Of a stretch of 64,000 nt of DNA, positions 36,401-45,689 are shown piece by piece. Position numbers and translations under genes: made by a program. Position 1 is the first letter of the stretch. Each line of letters begins with the position of its first letter. Source of the DNA: Cordilura impudica (taxonomy: Eukaryota; Arthropoda; Insecta; Diptera; Scathophagidae); NCBI GenBank assembly GCA_963682025.1, contig OY821517.1:97773946-97837945 (forward strand). Direction: 5' to 3'. A model generated the notes under the pieces. That model worked only from the letters and a program-made list of their open reading frames with translations. It was not told the origin of the DNA and did not search any database.

Positions 36401-37486
36401 TTTGAATTTTTTGCATAAATTGTATTTTATTAGTTTGGGGTCATATGTGACCCCAATTCCAAAAGGGTTAATGCGGTAATATTATTTTTTTCCAAAACCC
36501 TAGGCTATTAAGATAAAATGTAACATTTAAAAGTAGAAAAGTGACGAATTTTTGATACAAAGTATTTAGAAAGAGTACATTTACAGAATATTTCGCAAAA
36601 ACCCAATTTTTCTCGAAATCCGCGAAAATGAAATCCTTGTCAAAAAAGTTCTGGGAGAGGGATTTACTGAAAAATTCACATAGTTAATCTGGAACATGCA
36701 TTTCATAAAACTTAAAAGTGATAGATTAATTTTTTTAAATTTTGTTTAAGAAAATTTTTTCAAACTTTAAAAAGGAGTTTTAAAAATTTTATCAAAAAAA
36801 ATTTCCTATTTTCGGTCTCAATGCGCAATAGGTTAACAACGTGGTAATAAAACAATACTTCATGTCTGAGTACTTATAAGTATAGAGACCAAAAAAGAAT
36901 AATGGCTTTAATCAATTTCTAAAAGTTGAAAAAATGCCATCAAATTTCATGACCTAGTTTTTGTTGGCACAAAAGTGGTTTGGGGCATTTGCTATTTCTT
37001 GGCGAGGTTTTATTCGATTTTGAAGTTTTATAGCCTTTTGAAAGGACAATTTAATACTGATCCCGAATTATATAACAGCTTGTCGGTAAAAATAAACTAT
37101 AGAACGAAATTTTCGTAAAACCTGAGAAAAAGACATATTTTCCCCATATAAACACACTTGAAATTTTCAATCGCTTTGCGCCACGACTAAACGTTATTTG
37201 ATTGGCCCAAAACTTTGTATTTCTCAGTTTTTTTTCTATTCGCATATTTCTAGGGGATGAGACCGACAGTTTGAACACTTTTTTTTTCCTCCATATAACG
37301 AAGGGCCACCCTAATGTCATATAGCTGAAGTACTGTAATAGTGAAAGCCTTGGAACTTTATCTGTGTTCATGAGTTATTAATGGGCGTGGCACCTCCCAC
37401 ACAAAAGAATAGTTTTCTACAAAACGTATTGCCTGCTTTTTATTTCGTTATGAGGGGTGTAGCGAAGCGCATGGGGTTACTGCTAG
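33451..37486 (+). mobile_element. Helitron-like chimeric element (family H3/H1), interrupted
   Basis: 5' end TCTATATATATAAAAGGCTG is a common insect Helitron start. The first 750 bp consist of degenerate units of about 110-130 bp with GACGCAGATTCGAAC and AAATTCGCATTTTAAGG blocks. From about 34210 the sequence switches to the family H1 body (GTGGGCGTGGCACCTCCC). It ends GTAGCGAAGCGCATGG...CTG-CTAG-T like family H1. The foldback copy B occupies most of its span; net length is about 1.3 kb. The ORF at 33809-34165 reflects the units. Confidence 0.6.
34589..37313. mobile_element. hAT-like foldback element, copy B
   Basis: Same ends (TAGGCTGGCCCTTCAT and, reversed, TAGGGTGGCCCTTCGT) and arms as copy A. 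ATGTCATA stands on both sides (34580-34587 and 37314-37321), with one extra C before the left end. The left arm has lost about 220 bp near 34835. The central spacer (about 35705-36065) is the reverse complement of copy A's spacer, so the element is inserted in the opposite orientation. ORFs at 34612-34860 and 37051-37371 are arm sequence. Confidence 0.85.
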
Positions 37487-37489
37487 TAT

Positions 37490-38093
37490 TTAATACAGAA
37501 AGAATTAAAAAATAAATATCAAAAAACTATGAATTTATATTATGTTACGAATAGTCGTAAACAAACACATATAAAATTATAAAATTGTGTTTATATTTTG
37601 GTTTTTTATTTGAATATTTGATTCTGGCAAAAGTGTATACTTTTTCATTTTAACCCAACAAACAAATTGCTGTTTTTTTGTTACTAATTGATAACTCAAG
37701 CTGTCTTGCAAAATATATTTAGTTTTAATTAAAGTAAAAAACATCATATCTTGAGCCAGTATAAAAACCCAATCAATCATTATTAAAAAAATTTAAGAAA
37801 AATATATATAAAAAAAAAACAAAAACTAAAAACAAAATTAACGTGTTAATTTTTAAAAATGACTAAGGTGGTGAAATTTTATTAATTATAAAAATTATAA
37901 CTTATTTCAACAATGATAAATATTTTTAATAAAACTGATTTGATTTTCATATTAAAGGAATTAATATAGCTAAACAAAATAACAACAAAAAATTTATAAT
38001 TTACAAAAAATCAAAGTTCGTTTCTTCGTTCTATATTTTAATAATGTAATCCCGAAAAAGTATTTGTAAAATGTATAAAATAACAAAATAAAA
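37490..38093. other. AT-rich; decayed MITE relative
   Basis: At 37600-37790 AACAAACAAATTGCTG, CAAGCTGTCTTGCAAAAT and AATTAAAGTAAAAAACATCA resemble the interior and right arm of the element at 24083-24618. No gene. Confidence 0.4.
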
Positions 38094-38760
38094 GGCGCTG
38101 AGTATCTAGGCCCCATTGAACAAATGACCCAAAAAAATGAACAAATGCCCCCAGAAATTGGGGCATAAGTTCAGAATGAACAAATGTCGCAAAATTAAAA
38201 AAAAAACAAATGAAGAAATGCCCCAATTTAAAAAAAAATAAAAAGTTAAATTACACCCCAAATTCATTCTTCAACATTTTTCTACCACCACCACTATCAC
38301 CATATATTTTCTAATAATTTTATGAAGTCTGTGTCAAAAGTGAAAATTTTGCATACTGGTTGCTCTCTCCTGTGCAATAAACGCATTTAAAGGTCTGTAT
38401 TTGCATAGTCATTTCATGCGTTTTGCTTATCCATCATCACCTCAAATGCAATAATATCAGAATGATCTGCGAAAATATATGTGTGCTTTCCTCCGGCGAT
38501 TACAAATAAGTTGACGATAACTGAGCGGCACGGGTGTTGCAGGCAAACCATGCGGAACACAGCTCAAAATTAAATACAAATTAAAAATGAAGAAATGCCC
38601 CAAAATATTTCAAATTGGCAGAAAAAATTAACTTGTGCCCCAAAAATAATAGAAATTGGTGCATTTCTTCATAATTAACATGATCCCTTAGAAATTTTTT
38701 CGGTCGCAAGTGATTTTTTTTTTTGGGCATTTTTTCATTGGGGCCTAAGTACTCAGCGCC
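38094..38760. mobile_element. MITE with GGCGCTGAG ends, copy 1
   Basis: Ends GGCGCTGAGTATCTAGGCCC and, reverse-complemented, GGCGCTGAGTACTTAGGCCC. Related elements lie at 43229-43876 and 48274-49563. The A-rich flanks hide any target duplication here. The interior contains repeated GAACAAATG(C)CCC blocks in both directions. Non-coding. Confidence 0.75.
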
Positions 38761-39111
38761 AAAAAAAATAACAAATAATCTTCTTATAATAAATATACAA
38801 AAAAGAATAAACAAAATTATACAAAAATTATTCTTTTATATGTATCGCAATATATGTATGTAAATAAAAATTCATATTTCAGCCAAAAATAGAAAAAAAA
38901 AAACCGATTACTAATAAATTTAAAAGAATAAAAAATCTTAAAGAAAAAGTTATTTGAATTTATCTCTATAATACATATCAAAAATAGAAATATTTTGTTT
39001 TTGTCTATTCAAAGAAAATAAATAAATAACTAAATAGAAGGAACAAAGCTAAGAACAAAAAATATCTTAAAAATTAAAAACAATTTAGATATTTTTTGAC
39101 AAAAAAGAAAA
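38761..39111. other. AT-rich sequence upstream of candidate exon
   Basis: A-rich; would be 5' flank or untranslated leader if the downstream exon is real. No TATA box with a clear start seen. Confidence 0.4.
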
Positions 39112-39292
39112 ATGTCGTCGTCACGTAACTCAACCAAAAAATCGCCATCTTCATCAGCAAAAATCTCAGCAACAGCGACGTCGTCTCCCTCATCTGGTTC
39201 AACAGATACAACTACATCATCATCGCCATCGTCGTTGGCAGGAAATAAACAAAAGTGTAAATACACAATGACCAAGGAGCGCATGGTTGATG
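39112..39292 (+). CDS. Candidate 5' coding exon of a host gene, Ser/Thr-rich
   Basis: ATG in a good fly context (AAAAATGTCG) opens MSSSRNSTKKSPSSSAKISA and a Ser/Thr-rich stretch to about residue 43, then a more ordered KQKCKYTMTKERMVDG. A splice donor reading GATG|GTAAAC sits at 39292/39293; without splicing the frame ends six codons later at 39309. The segment is distinctly GC-richer than its surroundings and resembles no transposon copy elsewhere in the window. I do not recognise the protein. The antisense frame (39030-39284), rich in Asp and Glu, is the mirror of the TCG/TCA repeats and less likely. No second exon was identified. Confidence 0.4.
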
Positions 39293-39309
39293 GTAAACAA
39301 TTCTTATAA

Positions 39310-39717
39310 ATTTTTCATATTCATACATCAGACATTGTAATATATTTCTATTTTTATTATTTCTATTTATTATTTTCATTTGTTTCACTTTAAGTTGCAA
39401 ATTCATGCTAGAATTGAAAATGTTTAATGTTTTGATTTTAATCATTGTCAGTTTTGCTTTCAATATTTTTTTTTTTTTTTTTTGCTAAATACCTTAATCA
39501 CAAATGTCTTTTCTAAGAACACATAAGTCAAATCAACACATTTCTCTGACAATTACTTATCATAATTAGGGCAAAATGAAATAAGAATAAAAGTAAAAAC
39601 AGGCGCCTAAAGAGGCACGAAAAGTACCAAAATATACACCAATTTAAACAAAAATTTGTAAACATAAAAACTTTTTTCTCAATTGACATTATTCTAGTAT
39701 TTATACATAGTTCCGAT
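39310..39717. other. No recognised feature
   Basis: AT-rich with an 18-base T run at 39466-39483. Would be intronic if the preceding exon is real. Confidence 0.5.
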
Positions 39718-39985
39718 TATTATACCTATCGATCCAGAATCACTTTTTGAGTCGATGTAGCAATGTCCGTCCGTCTGAGTGTCCATGAGAATCTTTTATT
39801 TCTTATTTTTGATGATATTCAGTACATAAGCTCCTACCGACCATAGAACAAGCATAAATGCAATTGGTGAAAACCGCTGCATGTTCGGCCCTAGTCCCCA
39901 TACAAACAACCCCTATGACATCGACTTAAATTGTCATAATATCAAAATTATCATATAGATCTCGGTCAAATTGGGTCAGTGTATG
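39718..39985 (+). mobile_element. HINE family B fragment
   Basis: TTATTATACCTATCGATCCA, a short GTCC/GTCT tract, then CATGTTCGGCCCTAGTCCCC and GACATCGACTTAAATTG match the 5' half of family B with substitutions. The 3' half is missing. Confidence 0.6.
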
Positions 39986-39995
39986 TTTTTTCTTC

Positions 39996-40504
39996 TTGAC
40001 TTGCCTATGCGATATTGGATGTTGGAGACCATGTCTTCCGATCGGGAGTTAGAGGGGATCAAAATTTGACATTTTGGCCAAACAGGTGTTTTTTCTCATC
40101 CATGTAACTTATTACCTATTGTTCCTAGAAAATTTTATCCCAAAGAGTTTAGATAGTTATTTCTTCAGTATTTCGGAAAAAAATACTTTTAAAAAAAATA
40201 AAATTTGTAGACTTTTTTTTTTTGCTACATTAAAGCATTTTTTTGTCTTTTTTTCAAAAAGGGCATTTCTTTTTTTTTTTTTTTTTTCATAAGAAAGCTT
40301 AGGATTTTTCCTTTAAGAGCTTTTTGGTCGCTTAGTGGGATGGGAGTGGGATATCTATCAAAAAAAATGTTTTGTAACTCAAGACAACGGTTTTTCAATT
40401 TTTTACAAATGCACTATTTTGAATTTTTTTCTATTTGTGTCTAAAACCTTACAAATAAAACTTATACTGAGAAACTAGACAAACTAAACTTTCCGAAGGT
40501 ATAT
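39996..40504 (+). repeat. Left long terminal inverted repeat
   Basis: Inverted match to 42149-42732, with blocks TTGACATTTTGGCCAAACAG, TTCTCATCCATGTAACTTAT and ACAACGGTTTTTCAATTTTT in order. Lacks about 110 bp present in the other two copies. The frame at 40074-40292 is repeated in the copy at 61285-61491 and is not a gene. Confidence 0.75.
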
Positions 40505-40801
40505 AAATTACCTAACTAAAATTTTATATCCTCGATACTGTAATACCCAGAATGTGTTGACCTCAGGGAAAAAATCGCTTTTTTTCTATAGAAATGTTGA
40601 AAAATTATTATTTTTTATTTCTTTTTAATAATAATTAAATTAATGTATAATAATAATAATAATAATAATAATATTAAAAATAAAAAGATAAATAATTTAT
40701 TAAAATTTAATATTAATTGCATTAGATCCATTTATATCATAACTATTTTTATACTTAATTTATTGTAGCTGATGAAGTATTTAAGTCTTTTGTAAAAGAC
40801 T

Positions 40802-42118
40802 TTATTTACTGCGTTTTATTGTCAATCCTTTCTTGGCGTTACTAGGTTCAGCTGTTGATTTCGCTGCTGGTTTATTTGTTGTCTTTGGAAAGAAATCGCA
40901 TTGAATAGGAGCAGAAAACTTTTTCAACTTGAGTCTTCCATCGACAAGCGGTATAAAAGCATGGTATTGAGCGGTGCCATCGATTCCTACCGCAGCATCG
41001 AATCTGCTCTTCAGTGTTTTCAATGTTTCCTGATGATCCTCTTTGCTACTAAAAACTATTTTAGTTTCTTTACAATAACTCTTTGCCCAATGGAATAATG
41101 CAGTCGCATCTAAGTTGCGATCTTGATGAGAGCACTGCAGGCTATACTTCGCTGCATTTCTTTTAAGGTTTGCTCCAATACCATCACATGCACCTTTACC
41201 ATGAGCAGTAGGATGAAAATGCCACTCAGCTGGCATTCCAAAATCTTTTTCATAGGCCATAAGATTTGCCAAGTTACTTTTGTTTTTAAAATGTTGACAA
41301 GCTCCGTCCGAAACGTAGTATACCTTCTTTACTGTAAATTTAGATTTTAGGTATTTTAGTATTATCTTCTGGTACTCATAAACTGCAACGGTATCATGTT
41401 TTAAATCGTCGGATATGATTGCCATACTTTTGTGTTCTAGTTTTTCATCTTTCATGTAGTAAATAACTACTGTGAATATAGTTGCTTGGTCGTTATTGAA
41501 GTGGAATGCTTGTATGGCATCCTGAAGAACATATTTATAGTTTTCTGCGAAATCGTATGAAATAACGAATTCACCAGACTTCAAATGTATCCTCAAATCC
41601 TTAAAGAATGACCATTGCTCTTTGACTAAAAAGGCATGGTTTCTCAAGTTTAGCAATCCTGTACACATTTCTTCCACAAAATCATCCACATTTAAAATGA
41701 TTGTTTTCAATGTGCATCTGTCAGTCTGAATACAAGAATCACATTTGACCTCCTCTATATATTCTTGATCTAAAGAGTTGATTAAATTTTCTTTGATGAA
41801 TGTGGTTTTCGGGCAATTGGTATTTTCACCTAAGTGGCAAGAAGTTGTTGCATTAGGACACATAGTAAATTTAAGGCAATCGCGGTAATCGTGTAAATCT
41901 TCTGCCGAATCATCCGTTAAATACTTTAAGTTGACTTCCTTCAACATCAGTTTAACATTTTCATGGTACATGCAAGCGTATACTGTGTGAGTTCTGCTGC
42001 TTTCTGCCAAAACGCAATGTTTTGGCCTCATTTGGGTTAATTTCGTGAAGCCAATTCTAACATCCTCGTGTTCAGATTGAAATTTTGCAAATAACTCTTT
42101 CTGGTTACAGATAATCAT
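40802..42118 (-). CDS. Unclassified transposase-like protein, 438 aa
   Basis: Uninterrupted. Residues 81-135 hold seven Cys (CPNATTSC, VKCDSCIQTDRC), perhaps zinc-binding. The second half has D189 in ISYDFAENY, D237/D238 in IISDDLKHDT, D271 in YYVSDGACQHFKNK, E298 in PAEWHFHPTAHGKGACDGIG, with D312 close by. This spacing of acidic residues in conserved blocks looks like an RNase H-fold DDE/DDD nuclease. I recall similar uncharacterised proteins scattered through invertebrate genomes. Those I remember have a longer N-terminus, so this copy may be N-terminally shortened: its ATG lies only 30 bp from the right inverted repeat. The tail is basic (KKGLTIKRSK), possibly a nuclear signal. Function as transposase is inferred from context. 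Confidence 0.7.
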   Translation of the reverse strand: MIICNQKELFAKFQSEHEDVRIGFTKLTQMRPKHCVLAESSRTHTVYACMYHENVKLMLKEVNLKYLTDDSAEDLHDYRDCLKFTMCPNATTSCHLGENTNCPKTTFIKENLINSLDQEYIEEVKCDSCIQTDRCTLKTIILNVDDFVEEMCTGLLNLRNHAFLVKEQWSFFKDLRIHLKSGEFVISYDFAENYKYVLQDAIQAFHFNNDQATIFTVVIYYMKDEKLEHKSMAIISDDLKHDTVAVYEYQKIILKYLKSKFTVKKVYYVSDGACQHFKNKSNLANLMAYEKDFGMPAEWHFHPTAHGKGACDGIGANLKRNAAKYSLQCSHQDRNLDATALFHWAKSYCKETKIVFSSKEDHQETLKTLKSRFDAAVGIDGTAQYHAFIPLVDGRLKLKKFSAPIQCDFFPKTTNKPAAKSTAEPSNAKKGLTIKRSK

Positions 42119-42148
42119 TCTCTTCTGTTATGTTATGGAGGTATGTTA

Positions 42149-42732
42149 CATACCATCGGAAAGTTTAGTTTGTCTAGTTTCTCAGTATAAGTTTTATTTG
42201 TAAGGTTTTAGACACTAATCGGAAAAAATTCAAAATATTGCATTTGTGAAAAATTGAAAAACCGTTGTCTTGAGTTACAAAACATTTATTTTGATAGATA
42301 TCCCACTCCCATTCCACTAAGCGACCAAAAAGCTCTTAAAGGAAAAATCCTAAGCTTTCTTATGAAAAAAAAAAAATGCCCTTTTTGAAAAAAAGGCAAA
42401 AAATGTTTTAATTTAGCAAAAAAAAAAAAAATCTACAATTTTTTTTTTTTTTTTTTTAAGTATTTTTTTCCGAAATACTGAAGAAATAGCTATCTAAACT
42501 CTTTGGGATAAAATTTTCTAGGAACAATAGGTAATAAGTTACATGGATGAGAAAAACACCTGTTTAGCCAAAATGTCAAATTTTGATCCCCTCTAACTCA
42601 GAGAGATCTGGACCGATCCTTTTGAAAAATTGTGTCTAAACTACTATCCAATAGGACTAACCTTGGTGCAAATTTCATCCCGATCGGAAGACACCGGTTT
42701 CAAAAGTTGGTGCACTTGACATGAAATCCCCC
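42149..42732 (-). repeat. Right long terminal inverted repeat
   Basis: The most complete end in the window together with 61135-61688. It includes the outer part TTGGTGCACTTGACATGAAA and a GATCGGAAGACACCGG block. It begins just upstream of the ORF start, so it may carry the promoter. Confidence 0.75.
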
Positions 42733-42767
42733 ATATATATATATATTTTTTTTTTTTGTTTAACATA

Positions 42768-43144
42768 TCTATAACATTAATAGGCTAGGCGATTGCTTGT
42801 GACTAATGTTTTGTTCTACCGTTTTATCGCGATTTTGTTTAAACGTATATTATTTGAGAGGTATTTCCTTTTCGCCGATTTGCAGATTTCCAGATTTTTA
42901 TATTTTTTCCGTTATTTTGAGTAAATTGCATTTAAAATTGCTACTAACACATACATAAAATTATACAATGTTATGTGTGTGTTTATTAAATTTGTTAATG
43001 TGTTTGTAATAAAAATGAGTTTGTTTATTGTGTTGATTTGTGAATTGGCTATAATTGATTAGCATAACTTAAGGGTCTTTATTTTATGAAAAAATAAAAT
43101 TTCCTAGAATTTGCGCTCGAATTTCGGGGAATGGAATCTGCTAG
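42768..43144 (+). mobile_element. Small Helitron-like element, family H2 copy 3
   Basis: TCTATAACATTAATAGGCTA start and GGAATCTG-CTAG-T end; 377 bp, same orientation as the other two copies. It lies between the long-TIR transposon and the next Helitron, 12 bp from the latter's terminus. Confidence 0.75.
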
Positions 43145-43228
43145 TATTATTAATTACTAGCTGTTTTTACCCAGTCTTGCCCGGAATCCAAAGGCCTTTG
43201 ACTTTAAAAATGATTCACTATGCTTACC

Positions 43229-43876
43229 GGGCGCTGAGTACTTAGTCCCAGATGAATAAATTCCCCAAAAAAAACGAACTTCCGCCCCAAAAATTTGTAT
43301 AAGGTTGGGGAATTTGTTCATGATGAAGAAATTCTCCAATGTTTACGTTTTTTGGGGAGTAAATTCATTTTTTATTTCTTTTTATGTAATTTTTTTTTAA
43401 GTTTATTTTGTAAACTTCAAATATAACGGAATCGTTTGCAAATTAAAGGAATCAGAACTTTTAAAGATTGAATTACTTCATTCAATAAGTGATCATCATT
43501 GAGCAGAGACGTCAAGTTCATAGAACTTTCAAAAATGGCTGCTTTAAGCAACTGCTTTTAGCAGCTGCTTATATGCAATATATACTACACATACATACAT
43601 AGTCAAAATTTCTCATAAGACTTCTCATTGAGCAGTGTTCAGCGAGTGAGTCGCGTCCGCGTCCGCATGTTTGGCAGCTACACCCGTGCTGCCACGCAGT
43701 TGTCGTGAACTTATTTTAATCGCAGTATGGAGAATTTGTTCATTTCTTTTGGGGACCTATTTTCAAAAATTTGGGGAATTTGTTCACCGTGAAGCTATTC
43801 CCCAATTTTTCGGGGAATAAGTTCTTTTTGTTTTTGTGAATTTGCTCATCTCATTGGGGTCTAAGTACTCAGCGGC
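43229..43876. mobile_element. MITE with GGCGCTGAG ends, copy 2
   Basis: Ends GGGCGCTGAGTACTTAGTCC and, reversed, GCCGCTGAGTACTTAGACCC. An exact 8-bp duplication TGCTTACC flanks it (43221-43228, 43877-43884). It contains a stretch (GCGTCCGCGTCCGCATGTTT, GTGCTGCCACGCAGTTGTCG) that is amplified in tandem in copy 3. 8-bp duplication is compatible with hAT or P types; ends are not diagnostic. Confidence 0.8.
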
Positions 43877-43954
43877 TGCTTACCATTACAACTAACTATG
43901 TTTATGCATGGATAATTTTGAGTGTATGATGTCTAAAAGTTACGAATTTTAGTT

Positions 43955-44525
43955 ATTCTAGTGCTTTGAGATATACAACATTTCTAGTTTTTCCTTCTGT
44001 TGTATATACGAAAATATTCTGCTGGCTCCCAGCTCTGGAGCAGACAACATATAATTGTCTATGAGAAAAACAGGGAGATTCTCAGTTGATAGCTGCTACT
44101 ATAACAGATTGTCCTCTTATGTACATTATGGTAGGAAAAACTTTTTGTACCATCTCTTGCAATGAAGGAACCAAATTACAAAAGTTTTCTGGCACGGATA
44201 TTACAGTCATTTCAGGAGGTTCATATTCCCTGGGCTGAGGTTGTCTTATGCGTACGGCGGCCTGAAGACGTTGTTGCATCATTTCAGGAGTTTCACATTT
44301 TCTTGACTCAGCTTGTCTTAGCCGCTGGATTTCTAGACGCACTTGAGTAGGTTCGGGCATTTCCGCATATCTTAACGAAGCTTGTCTTGATCTTTGGGCT
44401 TCAGGACGTTATTGGGTTTGCTCAGGTGTTTCAGCATTTCTCGACTCAGATTGTCTAACTCGTTGAGACTCGATTCGAATTTGGGTCTGATCGGATTCTC
44501 TAGAGTTCAGTTTAGTCTAGTACGG
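43955..44525 (-). pseudogene. Helitron helicase, internally deleted remnant
   Basis: Read on the minus strand. First come about five degenerate 27-residue units of the type AETPEQTQ..RLEAQRLRQAES (44530-44200), as found in the N-terminal half of Helitron replicase-helicases. Directly after come VPENFCNLVPSLQEMVQKVF and, past one stop, FSHRQLYVVCSRAGSQQNIF and TTEGKTRNVVYLKALE, then a stop. The last blocks are the final helicase motif (QLYVxxSR) and C-terminus of the Pif1-like helicase. Everything between, Rep domain and most helicase motifs, is missing. It would unwind DNA during rolling-circle transposition in an intact element; here it is dead. Confidence 0.75.
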
Positions 44526-45365
44526 CCTATATGCTATGCTTTCATGTGCAAGTCACAATTGCAAATAGTTTTTTTACACCTTTACAACTCACTTATAGAG
44601 TGAACACGATGTATTTGTAATAAGTTGCTTTCCAATGTAGTTAAAAAGGCGAGATGGAAATATTTGTATGAACTAACCTCATCGGAGTAATCAGTGGTAG
44701 TCAACCTGTATCTGTTCAACCATGAAATTTTGGGGTGTCACAAATCATATAGTAAAAAAGCCAAGATGGGAATATTTGTAATATGTTGATTTACGATATT
44801 TATTTCATAATGGCGGAAACTCAAGAGTAGTAGGTAAAGAGATTTATGCACAAAGTTTTAGGGAAGTCCATTGAAACACCAAAAGCGTATATATAAAATT
44901 TAAAAAAAAGTGGGCGTGGCCAATAAAAATATATGACGACCTTGCATGGGATATGACAATTATGTGCAGTAAATTCGAGCGAAACCAGTAAAAAATTTAA
45001 AAAAGTGGGCATAAAAGTAGGCGTGGCTGGTAAGAAACATATGACGACCTTACCTGGAGAACAGTGATCGTGTATACCAAATTTTAGAGAAATTCGTTAA
45101 CAAATAAAAATTGGTATAGTGAACAAATATACGAAAGAAAAGAAAAGGAATTTCATACAAAAAGTGAGCCGGTAAGAAACATGCTGTGACCTTCCCTGGA
45201 GTACAGAGATTGTATGTACTAAATTTCATAGAAATCCGTTCATAAATAAAAATTTGTATAGCGACCAAATATACCAAAAAACAAAATATGATTTGTATAC
45301 AAAGAGTGGGCGCAAAAGTAGGCGTGGCCTGTAAGAAGCATACGGCGACTTTTCCTGGGGTACCC

Positions 45366-45617
45366 AAAATACAAGGGACTTTACCATACTTGGTCAGGAT
45401 CTGTCCATTTTTTGGCCTAGTCTCCATATAGATATAGCATCCGATATGAACTTTTTCATATCTGCAGCCAAAAAAAATAATAAAAATCCCACTCAAATTT
45501 GGTTTATGCTTATTTTCTATGTCCAGTTAGTTGGACCTATGAGATAGGGTCGCCAAACGCATGGTTTAGGGTATCATATAGTCGGTCTAGACCGACTATA
45601 ATTTTCTCACTTGTTTT
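45366..45617 (+). mobile_element. HINE family B, 3' part
   Basis: From AATACAAGGGACTTTACCAT to TCGGTCTAGACCGACTATAA and TTTTCTCACTTGTTTTT. Only the 3' third is present; it abuts the Helitron, so one truncated the other or both were joined by deletion. Confidence 0.75.
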
Positions 45618-45689
45618 TCTGCTAACAATCATGTATTTTATTTTTTATACCTTTATTTTTAAACCGTAATTGTTGCTGCAACAGATTAC

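Larger units (their letters stand above)
39996..42732 (-). mobile_element. DNA transposon with long inverted ends and 438-aa ORF
   Basis: Left (about 39996-40504) and right (42149-42732) ends are inverted copies of each other. The right end terminates at GGGGGATTTCATGTC read outward-in, next to an AT dinucleotide run. The left end has lost about 110 bp relative to the right and its first bases are altered. A third copy of the end stands alone at 61135-61688. Between the ends lies one ORF on the minus strand. Long inverted ends around a single DDE-like ORF argue for a DNA transposon whose superfamily I cannot name. Confidence 0.75.
43157..45364 (-). mobile_element. Helitron (family H4), 5'-truncated, with helicase remnant
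   Basis: The 3' end is at the left: minus strand CCGGGCAAGACTGGGTAAAA then ACAG-CTAG-T, a hairpin about 10 bases before CTAGT as expected of Helitrons. The family sibling at 48238-50772 has the same terminus with a perfect CCCGG/CCGGG stem. The interior holds a MITE (43229-43876), part of a Helitron helicase (about 43955-44525), and two to three units of the GTGGGCGTAAAAGTAGGCGTGG repeat (about 44910-45360). The 5' end is lost at the junction with a family B fragment. Confidence 0.75.

Noticed and set aside
39030..39284. Acidic ORF on the minus strand
   Set aside because: Mirror of the Ser/Thr-rich sense exon; the sense strand has the better start context and a splice donor.
40074..40292. 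ORF repeated at 61285-61491
   Set aside because: Shared only because it lies in the long terminal inverted repeat; ends in a poly-Phe run from T tracts.
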